A DNA stretch of 64,000 nucleotides from the NCBI RefSeq assembly GCF_000224145.3, contig NC_020173.2, forward strand, positions 717,624 through 781,623, written 5' to 3'. Positions 48,401 through 59,400 of this stretch are shown here, piece after piece (within the stretch, counting starts at the first letter, position 1; every line of letters starts with the position of its first letter). A model generated the notes under the pieces. That model did no database searches. It was not told the DNA's origin and saw nothing but the letters and a program-made list of their open reading frames with translations. Source of the stretch: Ciona intestinalis (lineage: Eukaryota > Chordata > Ascidiacea > Phlebobranchia > Cionidae). Both the position numbers and the translations under genes were made by a program.

Positions 48401-49815
48401 GGCAGAATCTGCGAAGAGTGCAGGTCAGCACTCAGCATTATATCATAAACCACTGCCACATTGAATTAAGTGGAATGCCAATTTTGACATGAAAATGTTT
48501 TTTCCTAAAATTTGGCTGTTTGAAAGCAAATACTGTTGCTAATGAATGACTTCATGTATATATAGTAAATATATTTATCGGCATTCTTCCATTGGATCTG
48601 AAAATATCTTGAAATATTCTTTTTGTATAATTTCTCACTGATCTATGTTTCATTATCTCACAAGGTGATAGAGTGTCTTGGATTCTTCCGTTTACATCTG
48701 GAGGATTTATTTACATTGCACTTTGCACTTGTGTTCCTGATTTACTCAAGGAAAAATCTCCCAGGTTAGTTTGACCCTTTAGGTATAATTTATTCGGATT
48801 TGAATGAAAGAATGTAATTTGGTTTACCCTTGTGTGGCCGGAAAACGGCAGTTGTTATGACACGGCTGTTCTGTTTTATACACTTCTTGCCAGCTTATGA
48901 GTTACCATGTATTTTATTTTGTGGGTAATTATTTTTTGTCTTTTATTTTTTATGTGGATAAGTTTGTAATTTATGATGTAAATTACATGTGAACAGGCCA
49001 TTATAAGCCTGATGAAGTCCAACTACATAGTAGATAAAACATTGTTTTTTAATAAAATCCTTGTCAATTTTTTGTGCCAAAAGTTGGCCCTTAGGAAGTT
49101 ATATCATGTCTGACAGTGACAGCAGAATGTCAATAATTTACTTTTAACAAAATATGACGCAACCCTATATACTTGCATGTGCATGGGGTCAATGTGCAGT
49201 TAAACTAGTTTTCATTACAATACAAACAAATTTATTTGACAGTTGTGTTTATATTGCTTCAGTCATCATTTTGCATTTCAAGTTAAATCATAATTTTATG
49301 CTGAGTATTACATTTCTTTTACCACATTGCGTGCTCTAGCATTTGGATCATAGTTTATATCAAATTTTGTCTATGATTGCCACAGGTTGGTGGTAAAATT
49401 TATTTTTGGGGACAAAACTACTGTATTAAAACACACAGTTTTCACTCTTAGTGTAAATCCAGTTCATAAGTGTATTGTATACAAGTGCAGATCTAAATAT
49501 CTAGACATCCATTCTCTAACTTTTATGTCATTTTTGTTACAGTTTGTCTGAGAATACGATGGTTTTTCAGTTCAAAGCTTAGCTTCCATTTTGCATTTGA
49601 AATCATTAAAATTCAATATTATTTGCTTTCTGCCTTATTGTCTTTCCACCACACACAATATAACATGTATGAATTATAAATAACATAATCTCTTTTGTAT
49701 CAACAAAAATGTATAACGTGATCCTAAAAAATATTTTTGCAGGGAATCTTGTATTCAAATTCTCTATATTATCCTTGCTATTGTCACCATGCACTTAGTG
49801 AGTTACGTTGGCTGA
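45416..49815 (+). CDS. SLC39A13: zinc transporter ZIP13 (SLC39A13)
   Basis: Eight exons: 45416-45785, 46528-46635, 46979-47154, 47420-47578, 47865-48005, 48291-48423, 48665-48764, 49743-49815; 1260 nt, 419 residues, phases consistent. An N-terminal signal-like segment is followed by a lumenal stretch with NSS/NST glycosylation sites, then ZIP transmembrane helices. Diagnostic pieces are SFAVGGLLGDVFLHLLPESW, SGYLNLLANCVDNFTHGLAV and LLHEIPHEVGDFAILLRAGF, whose DNFTHG and HEIPHE motifs line the metal path in helices 4 and 5. The VGDFAILLRAGFDRW block and C-terminal FTSGGFIYIAL match vertebrate ZIP13, which moves zinc out of Golgi or ER vesicles into the cytosol. Exon 4 encodes a long polar loop rich in Asn, Ser and His; its 3' half is tandemly duplicated in the DNA. 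Somewhat longer than human ZIP13, mostly through that loop and the N-terminus. Confidence 0.93.
46241..46289. repeat. TA/TG microsatellite
   Basis: Interrupted (TA)n and TGTATATATA runs in the first intron of ZIP13. Confidence 0.8.
47501..47806 (+). repeat. tandem duplication of exon 4 end plus intron start (ZIP13)
   Basis: Unit 1 (47501-47655, 155 bp) and unit 2 (47656-47806, about 151 bp) are almost identical. Each includes the last 78 bases of exon 4 or its copy, the donor AAA|GTAAAA and about 75 bp of intron. The 155-bp period is not a multiple of three, so reading from the first into the second copy leaves frame. Only the first donor preserves the protein. Confidence 0.9.
48113..48182. 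repeat. two-copy tandem duplication of about 40 bp
   Basis: TTATGACTGTACCAAATATG and its continuation occur twice in an intron of ZIP13. Confidence 0.8.
48801..48945 (-). mobile_element. SINE 3' half
   Basis: Plus-strand GAATGTAATTTGGTTTACCC, GTGTGGCCGGAAAACGGCAG and GCCAGCTTATGAGTTACCAT mark the 3' module of the SINE family in reverse; the head is missing. Last intron of ZIP13. Confidence 0.7.
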
Positions 49816-50974
49816 TGTAAAGAAAATAGCCGACAATTCATTGGATTGGTTCTATCTATGCAATTCTGGTTCTGTTTGAAGTGATGGTAGTATAAGAAGT
49901 GTTGTAACTGTATTATCATGCCAAATGATATTATTCCGAGTGTGTAGTAGAGATACATCATGCTTGCCATCCTCTGTAGCAGTCTAAGCAATATGAGAAT
50001 ACTTTATGTCAAGACTGCAGTAACTTTTATATTTTCTTAATCGAACTAGGAAGCAAACTGCGTGAATGCTGCCCACACAACGTTGCAGCTAACGGTATTG
50101 CTATTTTGTGCAAAGTCTTGTATTACCCATGAACTTGATTGACCTATCTGTTTCCTATGTTCAGTAGACGCAACACGCAATTTGCGTCCACGGTTCAATG
50201 CATGTCGTTCAACCGTAGAAATGGCTGATAAAACAGCTCCTTCTCCACTGTAAGAGTCTGTATTTCATACTTAATATCTGCAGTGCCTTGTCTGAACTCG
50301 TTAGTTCAAAATGCATGAAATTATATTATATTGTCCGTAGGAATTTGACATGACGTTTAACAAATATTTCATTGTATGCAGTCGCGTTTTAAATAATGTA
50401 AATATTTCTGTCCACAAATCTTGATTTTAAACAATTTTATTATTATTGTTACGGCGTATATTCGTTTGTATAAAATTGGTAACATACGTAGATGATCAAA
50501 CTGTATGACTTGAACACACAGTACTTCTTTTTAACTTTACTTTAGGCTTAGAGTAAATAGAAGAACAAATAAATTTAAGACTACTTATTGCCAAAAGAAT
50601 TCTCGTTTTACTTAGTTTAACAAGCATTTTATGTGCGTGGTAACAACGCTGTAATAAAACGAACGTTTGGTTTTATAACTTAGTGCGTTTCATAAACTAC
50701 TCGTGTGCAATATTCTCATTGCTTTGGCTGCGTTAATATATTTATTCAACTTAATTATTTCGGAGAACCATTTTTATAGATCAGAACTTTATAAATTATA
50801 CTGTTTTTACAGTAAAAATCCGCCTTAATTCTTTTTAATTTAACCCCAGATTTGGTTTTTGTAAATTGTTTTCATTGATCATCATATTTGCTATTGTTTT
50901 AATCTTGTTTTTTTTTCATCGTGGTGATAGCGTATGCAGAAGTGTGGGGAAATAAAATATTTTAAAAGCGTACA

Positions 50975-51120
50975 TGAATGAATGACACTTATTTGTTGCT
51001 GTGGCGGGGTAATAAAGTCGTTATAACACAGGTGCACTATCGCACACACCTTGTACACGCTTACGAGTTACAACGTATGTAACTGGATCTGTGGGTGATT
51101 TTTATTGTCCGGGACAATTT
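50975..51120 (-). mobile_element. SINE 3' half
   Basis: Reverse copy of the SINE 3' module (plus strand GAATGAATGACACTTATTTG, CGTTATAACACAGGTG, GCTTACGAGTTACAACGTAT), without a head. Confidence 0.65.
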
Positions 51121-51159
51121 ATACTGCTCATTAGTCGCTACTGAGTTTATATATATATA

Positions 51160-51268
51160 GTAGGGTGGGGGAAGATGGGACATCTTTTAACTCAATTTTC
51201 TCGTTCCGTTTAGTAGTCAACAAAGAACATTCAAAGAATCATAAAGCTATATCCTCAGGACTCCCATA
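51160..51268 (+). mobile_element. MITE copy running into an assembly gap
   Basis: Left half of the family, starting GTAGGGTGGGGGAAGATGGG after a TATATATATA tract and ending at ACTCCCATA where N begin. The repeat probably caused the gap. Confidence 0.85.
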
Positions 51269-51699
51269 NNNNNNNNNNNNNNNNNNNNNNNNNNNNNNNN
51301 NNNNNNNNNNNNNNNNNNNNNNNNNNNNNNNNNNNNNNNNNNNNNNNNNNNNNNNNNNNNNNNNNNNNNNNNNNNNNNNNNNNNNNNNNNNNNNNNNNNN
51401 NNNNNNNNNNNNNNNNNNNNNNNNNNNNNNNNNNNNNNNNNNNNNNNNNNNNNNNNNNNNNNNNNNNNNNNNNNNNNNNNNNNNNNNNNNNNNNNNNNNN
51501 NNNNNNNNNNNNNNNNNNNNNNNNNNNNNNNNNNNNNNNNNNNNNNNNNNNNNNNNNNNNNNNNNNNNNNNNNNNNNNNNNNNNNNNNNNNNNNNNNNNN
51601 NNNNNNNNNNNNNNNNNNNNNNNNNNNNNNNNNNNNNNNNNNNNNNNNNNNNNNNNNNNNNNNNNNNNNNNNNNNNNNNNNNNNNNNNNNNNNNNNNNN
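51269..51699. other. assembly gap (431 N)
   Basis: Unsequenced run beginning inside a MITE copy. Its non-round length suggests an estimated gap size. Confidence 0.98.
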
Positions 51700-53951
51700 A
51701 AACTAACATGTAATCTTGTGTTGTGAGTTATAAAACGTTCATGATGCATGTTTATATCCATTTCTTATTTAAAGAACCGTATGGCGGAGGTAGAGAGTAA
51801 AGTTTTTTTTAAATGTGGCATTGGAACTCGGGCATAAAAGGCTCGTACGGGAACTGTTTCACCAGCAACTGTGTTTTAGCACCAGCTATTAAGGCTTTTA
51901 TAGAAAATTTATAAAACCGAGCCTATGTTACGCATATTTTATTAGCAGGCACATGAAGCAACTTTGGAGAACGAGTACAAAATGTTGAGGATATAAATAA
52001 TTAATTAAGCAGATATATGGACAGATTTACATACTCGGTTATACCTAGAACCAATATAGACTTGCTCACTTTTTTCTTTGTAATCTTACCTATGTTGTCT
52101 TATGAAGAAAAGCCGCAGGGCAGTTTCCCAATTTCGTACAATCATATTTCATCTGAATTTAGCCCAAATCGATGTAGTTATGTTGATCAATGCGTGCCGA
52201 CTTCTTTTATAACATAAACCAATGGGTTGCTCGTGTTTGAAGTAGCTTGAAACATAATTAACCGAATTTGATACTTCCAAACACTTGAAGTACCAACCCT
52301 CTAAAATGGGACTTCTAATGCTGCAAGATAGAAAATCCAACCACTTGCAATTATATCACTGATGTAACAGCGAGGGGATGTGAGATCTGTTTCGTGTCAT
52401 ATAAATCATAATTAAATAAAGAGATTGGTGTCTAAAACCAACAGTTATAAGAAAAATGTATGTGTGCTTGTTTTACTTGCGCTTTATGAGACACTCATTA
52501 AAGTTATCTAAATTAAGGAAGGGGCATAAGAAAATAAAGTGTTTAGTCGTTGGATTTGGCTTTTACATACTTTTGTATATTTGTAACGGTGGTAATGGAA
52601 GAGAGATAAAGGGAACGGAAATATACGTTCCGACATACATGAATATTTCATTACGACGTATTTTTCTTTAAGGCTATCAGCTGTTATGCTGCAATTGACA
52701 GGTTTTATCGTAATTGCTTTGACTAGATTTACGGTGTTAATATAATTGTTTCACATAGTAAGAAAAACATTTTTTTCCTCTTGGGTTACCGACAAAGCAT
52801 TAACCATACAAAACACTGAGAGTACTACGATATGTGAATTAGTCGCAAGTTGCGTGATGTATGTCATAAATTAAACACATTTATCGCATTGTGACTGTTT
52901 AACTTAAATAGTTGAGTTAGTCTGTAGTGTTTCATTTGTTCAGGAACAAAAGCAGCAACAGCATATAGATAGAGGAAGTGAAATAGGTTTCGGTGGTAAA
53001 TTCATAAATACACATCATGGCTCGCTGATGCGAATAATGAACAAGTTGGTAGACCTGTACATCTTACTGTATCCTAATATCAGTTTTCGCTTCAGTGCTT
53101 TTCGATCGATTGGATCAGCCATGTGATAGCGTCGGGGCGGTGTTACGCTTGAATTCCACTGTCTCCAGCCTTTGTGTTTATTTTTAGCTGAGTGAATCGG
53201 TATAGACCTAGTTGCTATACAGTTGCGTGATGTTTTTATTTTGTTTTTGTTTTTATAACACTGCAAGGGGAAAGTTTGTGAATGTTATTGTTCGAATTCA
53301 CGCGGTTATTGCTACCTTATGTAAAGTGTTCTATTAGGATGTATTAAACTATTAGTGTCACGTTGTTTTGTTTTTGCTCAAATTTGATAAATTTAATGCC
53401 TGAGGCATTTCGTCTTTTGGACATATAAGCAAGCCGACTCTCTACCAATTAGTTTTATGTCATCATATCTGCACTCAAGTACGATAGCTAAAAAAGGCTT
53501 ATGTAACCCGGAGGCGAATTTACATGTCTTTCAACACGATACAAGTTGTACAGTGAGTGTAGATGACATATTACGTCGTTGTATTAAAATTGGGAAGTGA
53601 AGTTTAGCTAGGTTTGTAGCTAGTTCGTTAATAAAACGCGTTGTTCCGTTTAGGGTTTTTAAAGCTACATCAACGATATGGCAATACATGGACAGTGTGC
53701 TTATTCTTCAGTAGCCGCAGATAGGTGTGGGCCCACTTGAACTTTTACCGATGTGGTGAATGTACAGGCTTGCCCTTGGTTGAATTAACCTAGATGGTAG
53801 TCTAGCAAGTACTTAGTTATGCCAGAACGCTGGCTATAACATGTTATTTTAATGTTTTGCATCTCTACACTTCAGAGTCTCAAACCACATGTACTTGTTT
53901 AGCGTAGGAACGGACGGTAAGTAGCTCGAGTGGACCCCTCGATTTCGAGTA

Positions 53952-56005
53952 ATGTTACCGAGCGAGGAAACGCAACAGTTGGAAAAGTTCAGCAGGAATA
54001 GACACGAAGGCAGTGGCTTCTTGGTTCAGTGGAATTTGACGACTTCCAGCACACCAGAGAGACCTGAAGAAGGTGGAATGGAATTGAACATTACTGCTGG
54101 AGTTTTCATGGTGCTAATGATAGCCATAGTAACAGCACTCCTGCTTTGCTGTTGTAAAACTTACGTGGTTTGTCAAAAGAGAAGACGAAGGCAGAGAGCG
54201 TGGGAACGAAATGTAATTATCTTAATGTTTATTTAATCTTAGTCTCAAGTATAAATTCGCCTGCTGAATTATCTTAAATACCAAAACCACATTAACATCC
54301 AAGTTTTACTTTTACTGACTTATACAATTGGCAATATTTTGGTATACAAGTTTTTCTGTCAAAATTACCATAATATTTCAATATAAAACAGCAGAAGGGA
54401 TTTTATTAGAATTTAATAATGTTCTGTTTAACTAAAATTAAAACTAATTAAATCAATTACTTTGGATGGAATGTACCAAAGAATCTAGATAAAAAAATTA
54501 ATATATATAATAGGGTGGGGGAAGATGGGACACCTTTGACACATTATAACCAAATATCCTGATCGTGTTTTAAACAATTAACAACGGTCTATGGGAGCCG
54601 TGAGGATAAAGTTTTATAAAAAAATCGTTGAATGTTAGTTGACTGCAAAATTGGAGGAGAAAATAGATTGAAAAGGTGTCCCATCTTCCCCCGCCCCACT
54701 ATACTCTATATAAGTGGCTGCCCGATAACTGAAATCAGAAAGCGTGACCTCTACATATGTCATATGGTTTATTAGCATATCCAGTTGTTATTGATATCTT
54801 GAAAATTATATTCGTCTGGTGTATTTTAAACTGAGCTGGGTCGATATAGCTTGTCGAAATGGGTATGAGACTCATAGCGTTTCAATCGTTACTAATTAAA
54901 CTAAATCTATAGCCCACGGCGTACCCTTGCATATATATATAGAGAGAGAGAATTTATATTTCTGTCTCCATCGTAGATTAACGAGCAGTTAAGCAAAAAT
55001 AAACCCAAGTGATTGATTTTGTCATAAATACCTGAAATATAAATAGCCACAATAGATCTACCCAATTGGGAGTAATAAATAGCTATTCATTCTAAGGAAC
55101 TGTTCAAATGTGTTTTCAGAACGGTGGAGCAGAAAGAGGTAACCGAAGTCTACCGACAACCCAGCGGTACAGTGACGAACCACCAACATACGCAGATATT
55201 TTCTTCAGCCGTTCCGCAGAGCAGTCACACGAAGCGGAAACCCCAACAGGTAGTATATAGCACGCATCAAAAATTTCCAAATCGATGTAAATTTAGATGC
55301 ACCAAAGTTGTTTTTTTTTTCTGGGAAAACCAATCGCAGAAAGTACCCAGAATATCTACAAGTTTCTCATACTGCCCTGGATGCACCATTGACTTTTCGT
55401 TATTGAACGTAAAAAACGCGTTTTCGTCATGGCCTTAATATATTGATTTTTCTAGAATTAATTATTGGTAATGTAATAATTAGTAGATACAGCTATTCGA
55501 AGAGTTTTAAGCTATGGCCCCTAGTAATAATCTTACTCTTTCTTCAGTTACTGCAACTACTATTTCAAACAATAACACTCAACCAAAAGACCCAGAAGAT
55601 TCAATTGCTGTGTATTGGTCATTTGATGACATAAACATCAGCACTGAAGCCCCGCCACCTTTATATCCAACCGTGGTGATAGAAAACGAAGCAGCGATAT
55701 CAGAACTGCCACCGCCGGAGTATGAAACCTGCTCAAGAAACCGCGTGCGAGCGCCACCATCCGGTACGTCTACAAGGCGATCAACCGGGCGGTTAAACAT
55801 TGTCTCAAATGCAGTGATGAACGCCATTCAATCAGTTTCTGCTTTGGTTTCAAAAGAAAATCGACGTACAGTCACAAACCAGCGGACAGAAAGATCTGAA
55901 AATAGTGTAAATGAGTCTACTTCTCGCACTGTAGGGCCACAAACATCAAGCACACCAGATACTGTCCCCTCTGTTGAATATTCAAACGCTTTAACAGATG
56001 TGTAG
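53952..56005 (+). CDS. single-pass membrane protein with three PPxY motifs
   Basis: Three exons: 53952-54212, 55120-55249, 55548-56005; 849 nt, 282 residues, phases consistent. A short N-terminal region with N-glycosylation sites (NLTT, NIT) precedes one transmembrane helix (AGVFMVLMIAIVTALLLCCC), then a Cys pair and a strongly basic KRRRRQR stop-transfer. The cytoplasmic tail carries EPPTYADIF in exon 2, and APPPLYPTV and LPPPEYETC in exon 3: three PPxY motifs of the type bound by WW domains of NEDD4-family ubiquitin ligases. The rest of the tail is Ser/Thr-rich and disordered-looking. Layout recalls PMEPA1/LDLRAD4 and NDFIP-like adaptors; an RAPPSG stretch after the last PPxY is only loosely like the PMEPA1 RAPPNR segment. 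No signal peptide, so probably a reverse-signal-anchor (N-out) protein. Family not assigned. Confidence 0.75.
54511..54702 (-). mobile_element. MITE copy (Cimi-1-like)
   Basis: Full-length copy (AGGGTGGGGGAAGATGGGAC and GTCCCATCTTCCCCCGCCC ends, TATA flanks) in intron 1 of the PPxY-protein gene. Confidence 0.88.
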
Positions 56006-56394
56006 AACTCGTTACACTACATAATTTATATGTCTTGTCTTTAATTTTATTTTACCTGTTGTTCTTTTGTATGTGAATGGTGATTTTATGCGACAAGTGT
56101 TAAATTATCTTCTGTTGTCTTTTGTGATCGCTTTTAAGTTTCTTACAACTGTTTTGTTATCGCCTTGCAGTATTTTGTTTTGTCGTCGTTGACAATTATT
56201 TGCATTTTATGTGGCCTTCAGACATTTTTTTAATATCTGAGTACTTATAGGCTATTTATATAAAAAATTAAAATATTAAAGGCAGATCAAGTTTCCGCGT
56301 TTGTACCATTCATATATTTGATTTCGTGTTTTAAATTTTTCTTCAAATGAACTGTTTATTTGATAGACTAATTTGTAATAGAGATTAAAAGGTT

Positions 56395-56520
56395 ATGGCG
56401 CTCACTGGTATAGATAGATAAGCCGAGGCTACCAAGCTGCATGACGCCTGGCATTCACACGTCATCGACTTATTTAGTTCGTTAGGAATTGGAGTAACAG
56501 TTGTCGACTCGCCTTTCTCT
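56395..56520 (+). promoter_or_regulatory. candidate muscle promoter of troponin C
   Basis: Between 110 and 235 bp upstream of the start codon lie two CRE-like cores (TGACG at 56442-56446 and ACGTCAT at 56459-56465) and an E-box CAGTTG (56498-56503). CRE plus MyoD-type E-boxes and Tbx6 sites are known to drive muscle genes in Ciona. The block is also less AT-rich than its surroundings. Functional assignment is inferred from motifs and position only. Confidence 0.4.
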
Positions 56521-56630
56521 ATTCTTATGCTCCCTTAACCGAAGCCTCAACGCCCGAACTTCATTCTCAGCTTCGCTTCTCAGTTTCTAAGCACGGACAA
56601 GAGCTAAAAGGCAGTTCCTCACCAACAAAA

Positions 56631-58596
56631 ATGGTACGTTATACTTAGTTGATGATTATCACTTAGAATGTAGTTATTGATAACGATATTTTGTGTTTTA
56701 GGAGATCAACCTGTCAGATGAACAAAAAACAGGCAAGTAACTTGTTTTTTAAGTTTAACCTAAATGTCGTTCATGAACAAGCTATTTATAGTAACCGATT
56801 TAGTTGGTATTATAAGGAAGAACAAGGTAAAACCCCTACGCTATCTGTATATGAACTGTAATCGATTTAAACGTGCCAGAACTAGTGTAGGGTTATCGCA
56901 ACAGCGATGCTAGTGGAACATGGTATATAACCGTTGCCGCTATAACTAGAATTCAAAGCGGCGTTCGATGTATTCGTTGCCGATTCCGCCGATGGTACTA
57001 TTACTATAAGGGAGTTGGGCACCCTTATGAAAATGCTCGGTCAGAATCCTACCAACCAAGAACTCAAGGATTTGATGGCAGAGGTTGATGAGGATGGTAA
57101 GTGAAGATCCAGCACGGAAGAATGGACGAGTGGGTTTATAGACTGACGTGCATGCGTTGTCGTTTGAATTCAGACCTGTTTAAAATTCGGAAGGAAATAG
57201 ATTGACAGCCAGGAGGAATTAAACGGTTTAGAGACACAAGAAAGCAGAGTTTAGTTGCGCCAACATACGTCGTCGGTTACTCTAAAAATATCTCGAAAAA
57301 GTCGAAATTACTCGAATGGTTTCTTCACAGAATTTCGTGCCGCCTACGATATTTTTGTAACTGACTCCGATGATGGTACGATCTCCACAAAGGAGTTGAG
57401 CAAGTTAATGAAAATGCTCGGGCAAAATCCAACTGCCGAGGACTTGCGAGAAATGATAGCAGAGGTTGATATTGATGGTCAGTATATTCCCATCACATCA
57501 CCTCACTTCATCATTGTACCATACACCACATCACTTGTTTAGGCGGTTAGCAACATCAAACACGGTTCATCACAGCGCATTCATCGATAGAACATGGCAC
57601 AAGCATGGGATATACTACACTACTTGCATATATATAAGCATCGTTGTAAGTCAATAGACAAAGAAATAGGACGCCAAGAAAAGTTTTATTCTCCTGCATG
57701 CATTATAATTTGCCGTCTGCACGTTGCCGCTCGCCTTTGATATTTGATACTGGAATATCCTCATGGGAATGATTAATTGCATGCCATTTCATTTCACGGG
57801 TGCTTGTATACTTGAATTGGTCAGTTATTATGCGATGATTGATCAAAGGCAGTGGAACGATCGATTTCGAGGAGTTCTGCTTGATGATGTACCGCCAGAT
57901 GCAAGCTGAGGAGGAGGCGAAGATTCCCGAACGTGGAGAGAAAGAGCTTTCCGAAGCTTTCCGAATGTTCGACCTTAATGGAGACGGTTTTATCGATTGG
58001 GATGAATTAAAGGTAAAGGTCATGGGCCGGGTCTATATATACAGTTCTGTGGGGTAAGACGAGACACCTTTAGCACATATTATTCAAATATGTTGATCGT
58101 GTTTTAAACGATTAACAACTTTCCATGGGAGTCGCAAGGATAGGGTTTTATTTGTTTACTATATCTAGGGAAAGAGGAGATGAAAATGCGTTTAATCTCT
58201 CTCAATAAATCTACCCTTCACCGACCCAAAACAAAAAAAGTTAATAATTGCATTTCCTGTATAGATGGCGATGGAAGGAACAGGTGAGTCTATTGAAAAG
58301 TGGGAGGTCGACGACATGATGAACGATGGAGACAAAAACCAGGACGGCATGTTGGACTATGAAGGTGAGAACTATTTAAAAACATTTGGCAACAGAAACC
58401 AGTTTTCACCGACTGTGTGTTGTCAAACTGTGCAGTACAATTTGCAGTTTAACACGCAGCTGTAACACTTCCGAATTCGATTCCTGCCGCATTAATAACT
58501 TATGTTCATTATATGGCTTAGCTTATATTCGATCCGCTTAACAAGCATTTTACTTTCATTTTAGAATTCCTCAACATGATGAAGTTTGTCCAGTAA
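56631..58596 (+). CDS. troponin C with two mutually exclusive third exons
   Basis: Exons: 56631-56633 (the ATG alone), 56702-56732, then either 56950-57096 or 57331-57477 (both 147 nt, same phases), 57849-58012, 58265-58364, 58565-58596. Each form has 158 residues. Four EF hands: site I ([15 protein letters not shown] or [15 protein letters not shown]) resembles the defective site I of cardiac troponin C; site II starts DEDG or DIDG according to the exon and continues SGTIDFEEF; sites III ([12 protein letters not shown]) and IV ([12 protein letters not shown]) look functional. The calcium sensor of the thin filament in muscle. Isolation of the ATG on its own exon is typical of the calmodulin superfamily. 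The donor after exon 2 is AG|GCAAGT, a GC donor. Alternative third exons giving different muscle isoforms are known from ascidian troponin C. CRE-like and E-box motifs lie upstream. Confidence 0.93.
58040..58215 (-). mobile_element. worn MITE copy
   Basis: Left end TGGGGTAAGACGAGACACCT and the middle (TTGATCGTGTTTTAAAC, CATGGGAGTCGCAAGGATA) of the family, with a poorly kept right end. Fills most of the intron between exons 4 and 5 of troponin C, starting 28 bp after the donor. Confidence 0.7.
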
Positions 58597-58834
58597 ACTA
58601 AAACCACTGACTCATGGAATGTCATCAGTCGAAGAGGGCAAAAACATTTGAAACGAAACTTTTACACAATTATCTGTGCACGCAATTATTATTCTACAAT
58701 TAAAATCTCCCACTAAAATCAAAGTGGATTTCTTGCTGGTTAAGGGTGGTCATAAAACAACAGGCAGCCCAGTAAATTATTCAACTGCTGCTGTTTTGCT
58801 TTGTCCCAACGTAAACTTATGGTGCTTTGTACAA

Positions 58835-58840
58835 AATAAA
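58835..58840 (+). terminator. candidate poly(A) signal of troponin C
   Basis: AATAAA 239 bases after the stop codon, plausible for a muscle mRNA 3' UTR. Confidence 0.5.
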
Positions 58841-59326
58841 ACAAAGAGGATTTTAAATTCACAATTGTGGTAAATGCTGCCCGGCTTTGTAAATAATTGA
58901 TCGAGCCGTACGAGCTCGAAGGAATTCAACAGACGGCGTAAAAGGAAGCAAACAATCAATATACGGCCGGGACCGCCCGTCCCAGTAAAATAACATACAG
59001 CGAATGTCACTTAAGAGGTTGCGGCGAAGCAGCCTCATTCCACTCCATCGCCTTATCTGGTATGGCGAGTATTTATAGCCGGAACGCTACGCTTGATGAC
59101 GTAGAACCCAGTGGGACTGAGGTTAATCAGCATCGACTGGGATGAACGTGATCTGCTTTAACAAAAATTGTTATGTACTGCTATTGAGAAAGACATGTAT
59201 ATTACACTCATATAGTTTCGGTGTATTTTTACAATCAAATTACGTAACCAATTACGGTACATTAAGTTATCTAGGCTTCATAAATAAGATACAGGTTTAA
59301 AAAAACGTTGGATTTCGTGCATAGAT

Positions 59327-59332
59327 TTTATT
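59327..59332 (-). terminator. candidate poly(A) signal of TMEM43
   Basis: AATAAA on the minus strand about 69 bases beyond the TMEM43 stop codon. Confidence 0.5.
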
Positions 59333-59400
59333 ATTAGGAGCAAGAAAACGATCGATCGATATCCGGGCAATATGACTACGTTGCATTATAGAGAATTGCG

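Larger units (their letters stand above)
49816..53951. other. intergenic region with repeats and a gap, no supported gene
   Basis: Includes the 3' UTR of ZIP13, a SINE part (50975-51120), a MITE cut by the 431-N gap (51160-51699), and AT-rich DNA to the next gene. Open frames at 52017-52217, 52456-52671 and 53015-53266 lack domains and splice partners. Confidence 0.6.
58597..59400. other. convergent 3' intergenic DNA, troponin C to TMEM43
   Basis: Holds the two facing 3' UTRs. A GC-richer block around 58900-59110 contains no recognisable feature. Open frames at 58676-58873 and 58777-59010 are chance. Confidence 0.6.

Noticed and set aside
51165-51761. Long open frames across 51165-51761 on both strands
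   Set aside because: They consist mainly of N from the assembly gap.
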